A stretch of DNA of 64,000 nucleotides, taken from the NCBI GenBank assembly GCA_963920665.1, contig OY987266.1:10545001-10609000 (forward strand), written 5' to 3'. A program made the translations under genes and the position numbers. This DNA comes from Straminergon stramineum (lineage: Eukaryota > Streptophyta > Bryopsida > Hypnales > Calliergonaceae). The notes under the pieces were generated by a model. The model saw only the letters and a program-made list of their open reading frames with translations, did not search any database and was not told where the DNA came from. Below, piece by piece: positions 60,445-64,000 of the stretch. Every line of letters begins with the position of its first letter. Within the stretch, counting starts at the first letter, position 1.

Positions 60445-63035
60445 TAGTAATTGAAAATAGTATTAGCAATTGAAAATCATTAATTTAAAAAAAAAAAATC
60501 TAATTTTCAGATATGGTATGTATTTTCTTTTATCAATTTTCAAAGTTGTAGCTCCATAGACCATTGAATGTGTTACATAGGTGGACATGAAATTGAAATC
60601 TCACAATTTCAGCAGTCAACCAATCAATAGTTTGTTAGAGCATTTGTAATGCATGCTTGGCATACAAATCCTATAATGGCAAAAGGTGGGTCATTCCATG
60701 ATGCATGTGTAGTAGTGCTAGTTTTTTCTTTGGAAAAATTGACCCAATGCAAAGCTAGCAATCCAAATGTCAAATAGACTTTTTCATGTTATTATAAAAA
60801 GAAAGAAAGAAAAGAATCTACATTAAAAAAAGACTTTTCATGGAAACAAGGGAAAGTTGAATTGATGAGCACACATACCAATGCTTGAAAAGTGTTGTCA
60901 ATAATAAATATTCCTAAAAGAGCAAACTTGCAGGCCCTTCATATTCTGCAAATTAGCCGGTCATGGGTGGTCTCATACCAAGGCCGTGGAATTGGAGGTC
61001 CCCAAAATGGTTGCATTGGAGTGCAATTTTAATTAGAATTAAATATGTGCTTGGTAAAGCGCTGATACTATCTCTATTGTAGGGAGCTAATTGCAAATGC
61101 TCTAAGGGGACAATCTAATAACATTTTATAGAGACACTTCAATCAAAGCCTAGGGACATTTCTAGAGAACTCTACTATACATTAATGGAAACAAAAATGC
61201 TTTTGGGTGTTCTACTTTAAATTAGGAAGGCATATTTGATCCCAAGTTGAAGAAGTGTTTTAAAATGAAAAAAAAAAAGAAAAAAAAAGAAAGTCAAGGA
61301 AGTGCAAAATATGGGTGTTTACATTACTCTAATGCACTCTCTTTCGTGGGTTGGGTCTAACTAAAGGTGGGAATACCTTAGATGCACCACTCACCCAAAA
61401 CTATCATCAACACCCTCAGTACATCTCCAAAATTAAGATGTACCTCTATGGAAGAAATAATAGGAGAATATCTACCAATTGTTTTAGCCCCTTCACAACT
61501 TTTGCATAAGGTATCCAAATATAGCATTCTTTAATATATTGGGGGTCCTTTCACTTGTCAACAAGAATATATGAAAATTTGACTAGTTTAATAATAATAG
61601 TAATTATGCACAATAGCAAAAAGTGGTGATTTTTGAGGTATCTATTGTAGTTTGTTTATTCCTCATTTATTATGGATTGTATAAAATACAATTTTCACTA
61701 GTAAAGATGACGAATGAAGCCATCTTCATTCACAAGAGTAGATGAAAATATGCAATTTAGGAATGCAATCTGATCTTTTTATCTAAAATAAAAAATACTC
61801 CATAATAGATGGAGTCTCTAGAGCACCAAAAAATAAGGGAGATAGACCCTTTATGGCATATCCATTATGAACCAAAGTTTTATGGCATATCCATTATAGT
61901 CCCTAGTCTTAGACCAAATTTTACTTTCTTACATTCTAATGTAGTAGAAGTGTAATTGGGGTTCGAAGGGGTGTAGATTGGGTTGAAAAGTTGTCATTAT
62001 ATGGATTCAATGGAGACTACCACATGACTTCTACAAATGGCAAATGATTCGTACATTATTCTACAATATGAAGGGGGACATTTTGATTGTCATTGGAATT
62101 GTGTAAGAATTAAGAGAGATATATTACTTCTTTGAAGGGCAATAATAGTCCCTCCTAAGGACTACAATGGGAAGCCATGTAATTTGGCTTTGACCATCTA
62201 TAACATATCCTTTTTTTCAAAAAGAATTGACCAATATACTTTTAGAATATTCCTTGATTTTTTTTATTCTTCATTATAAAAAATTGTGAATCCAATCAAC
62301 CATTGAATGGACCACAATGAACTTCCTAATTTTGTGCAAGATTACTAAGTTTCCAAAGCCGATATGGACATTAGCTTGGTAATGGACAAGGAAAGTACCC
62401 AATACACTTGCCCCCCTTAGTGAAAATGATGGATTTCATTATTTCCAAGAGATGGAAATTTAGAGTTCATAATTTGAAACCCCTTCTACAAGCTAGGGAG
62501 AGGTTAACAAATACAACATTAATTGACTACAAAATGGGAGACAACTTTTACTTGGAGAATGGAAAGGGTCTCCAGCTAAGGCCAAGCCTTATTCACCCAA
62601 ATCCTCAGTGCCCATAGAGGCTGCTCAAACCATGCTCTCACATTGCAATTTGAGAAGCACTTCATATTATGGCCGAAGGCCAAGAGGTCTTGAATTTCTA
62701 TCAATCACATTTCAAGAAACTAAGAATTGGTGTCTTCTTGACCCTTGATACTAGAATGCCAAGTCCAAAGGCCATCACCCTCTAAGATCTCAACCATTAG
62801 ATTAGCATAGGTTTGGACATTTGGATTTGTTCTTGGGAGGCTTCACACTACTACCATCCGAATTGAGAGTTTGTGGGAGTTCATTTCCAAGGGTTAAGGC
62901 TTTGAGCTTGGCCTTTGGAGGCTTCACACTATAGCCGGCCAAAAGCTCAAATTCCTACACTTATTGCCTAATTATTGCCCATTTTTGTAGACTCTCAATA
63001 GAGTTTGACCACTCAATCCTATAGCTTCTCAACTT
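60445..63035. other. AT-rich spacer, no gene recognised
   Basis: There is an A-rich tract near 61268-61290 and a short direct duplication TTATGGCATATCCATTAT at about 61852 and 61881. No domain-bearing frame or RNA gene was found. Confidence 0.4.
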
Positions 63036-63039
63036 GGAT

Positions 63040-63252
63040 GGCTTTAAGGTAGTATGCTCTTAAAGTGACCTTTTAAGGGCTGGTTGGCCTTTTCAATGGT
63101 TCTCAGATATACAAAATTATTTTTTCTTATTTTTCACTTGAAGAAAAGTTGATGTGGAATCTAACCCAAGTGGTTTCATATTTTTCGAAGCATTTTTGGA
63201 TTACTTATGAATTTCTAAAGAATTATGTCATAGGTACCTATTTATGATCGTA
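63040..63252 (+). repeat. Direct repeat, first copy of about 210 bp
   Basis: It runs from AAGGTAGTATGCTC through GGGCTGGTTGGCCTTTTC to TGATCGTAGG and is highly similar to 63800-64000 in the same orientation. They could be paired long terminal repeats, a tandem duplication or two copies of one family. The window ends within the second copy. Confidence 0.7.
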
Positions 63253-63372
63253 GGCCTTACAAAACCCACACATGCATAGTCTGAAAAAAGATATGGCTTC
63301 ACCAGAAACAAGCACTGTGGCATGCAGAAAGTAATAGACAAGGTTTCAAAATGTGGCCTTTACTAAACTTAA

Positions 63373-63640
63373 CTCTTAAAGGGCCAATGCCTATTATTTG
63401 ACAAAAATCACTCAAAATTGTCATTTTTGCTGCATTCATTCATGAGAAAAAAATTAAAATAAAAAATCTAACCGTAGGATCTCGTACTATACTTGTATGA
63501 GATTGCGTGGTAAATTTTTTTTATCAAGTCTGACTGTAGAGATTGGAAAATATTAGCATTCAAAGTTTTTGAGGAATTTTTTTTTGAATTCATGTAAACA
63601 TTTCAGAAATGGACCCACCTTGGCTCTTATTCCATCTATT
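63373..63640 (+). mobile_element. Partial TTAA-family element
   Basis: TTAA at 63369-63372 and the left end CTCTTAAAGGGCC are present. The interior matches 9095-9675 (ACTCAAAATTGTCA, AATCTAACCGTAGGATC). No right end is seen before the direct repeat at 63800. Confidence 0.45.
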
Positions 63641-63799
63641 AGCAAAGTATATAGGAACATTTGACAAATGTTAAACTACTTTAACATCATTGACAAAACA
63701 TTCAATGCTTAGCACATATCCATTTTACAACCTCTTAATGTAAATTTCAGACCTGGCTAGGGACATTCTGAAGAAGAGGGTCGGAATTACAACAGACTA

Positions 63800-64000
63800 C
63801 TAAGGTAGTCTGCTCATAGACTGTGCGTTTAAGGGCTGGTCGGCCTTTTCGATGGTTCTTCTATGCACGAAAATATTTTTCACTTGAAGAAAAATTGATG
63901 TGGAATCTAACCCAAGTGGTTTCATATTTTTCGGAGCATTTTTGAATTACTTATGAATTTTTAAAGAATTCTGCCATAGGTATCTATTTCTTGATCGTAG
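63800..64000 (+). repeat. Direct repeat, second copy (cut by the window end)
   Basis: This is the partner of 63040-63252. The shared core includes TTTCACTTGAAGAAAA.TTGA and ATCTAACCCAAGTGGTTTC. The copy is incomplete only because the window stops. Confidence 0.7.

Noticed and set aside
1..64000. CRISPR arrays, rRNA genes, complete tRNA genes or retrotransposon polymerase genes
   Set aside because: No regularly spaced short repeats, rRNA blocks, full cloverleaf sequences or reverse transcriptase/integrase motifs could be found by reading.

Overview
The window is nuclear plant chromatin, most likely from a seed-free land plant (moss or liverwort grade). It has intron-rich genes with GT-AG introns, a RALF peptide gene, a plant-type retromer VPS35, long AT-rich intergenic DNA, and many short non-autonomous DNA transposons. 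Nothing prokaryotic or organellar is visible. The organism call is an inference from gene content and base composition. No species-diagnostic marker was recognised.

Three intact gene models can be supported. (1) A single-exon RALF-type secreted peptide precursor lies at 7512-7871 (+). (2) VPS35, the retromer core scaffold, lies at 15048-22659 (+). I resolved 21 coding exons whose phases all agree and which give a 795-residue protein. (3) A 4-exon gene at 39429-41599 (+) encodes a 405-residue Ser/Arg-rich protein that I cannot name. Its alanine/glutamate/lysine-rich helical tail and terminal cysteine faintly recall remorin tails. A fourth coding region, 33820-36288 (+), is a decayed DDE transposase of the HTH_psq/CENP-B/DDE_1 (pogo/Tigger-like) type. 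It reads in one frame for about 820 codons, interrupted only by stop codons that single C-to-T changes can explain.

Most of the rest is repeats. The dominant layer is a family of 0.24-0.93 kb elements bounded by TTAA and ending in CCC(C)TAAAGG...CCTTTAGGGG. Eight copies have both ends intact and several more are partial. They lie near 4, 6.4, 28.5, 29.6, 50.8, 52.0, 53.6 and 57.8 kb. TTAA boundaries with CCC/GGG termini are the hallmark of piggyBac-type elements, which makes this family the most notable signal in the window. Other elements are a Mutator-like MITE with a perfect 9-bp target duplication (42.5 kb) and a relative at 6.7 kb, CACTAC-ended foldback MITEs (24.3, 24.7 and 30.7 kb), a TA-flanked pogo-like MITE (60.2 kb), a MITE inside a VPS35 intron (20.4 kb), and large foldback hairpins (48.4, 55.2 and 57.7 kb).

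Layout: 1-6.9 kb repeats; 6.9-8.8 kb RALF locus; 8.8-14.3 kb AT-rich and mostly featureless; 14.3-23.0 kb VPS35 and its promoter; 23-33.8 kb MITEs and unassigned DNA; 33.8-36.3 kb dead transposase; 38.2-42.2 kb four-exon gene; 42.5-64 kb repeats with no supportable gene. The three host genes have unrelated roles (cell-surface signalling, endosomal recycling, unknown) and show no operon-like relationship.
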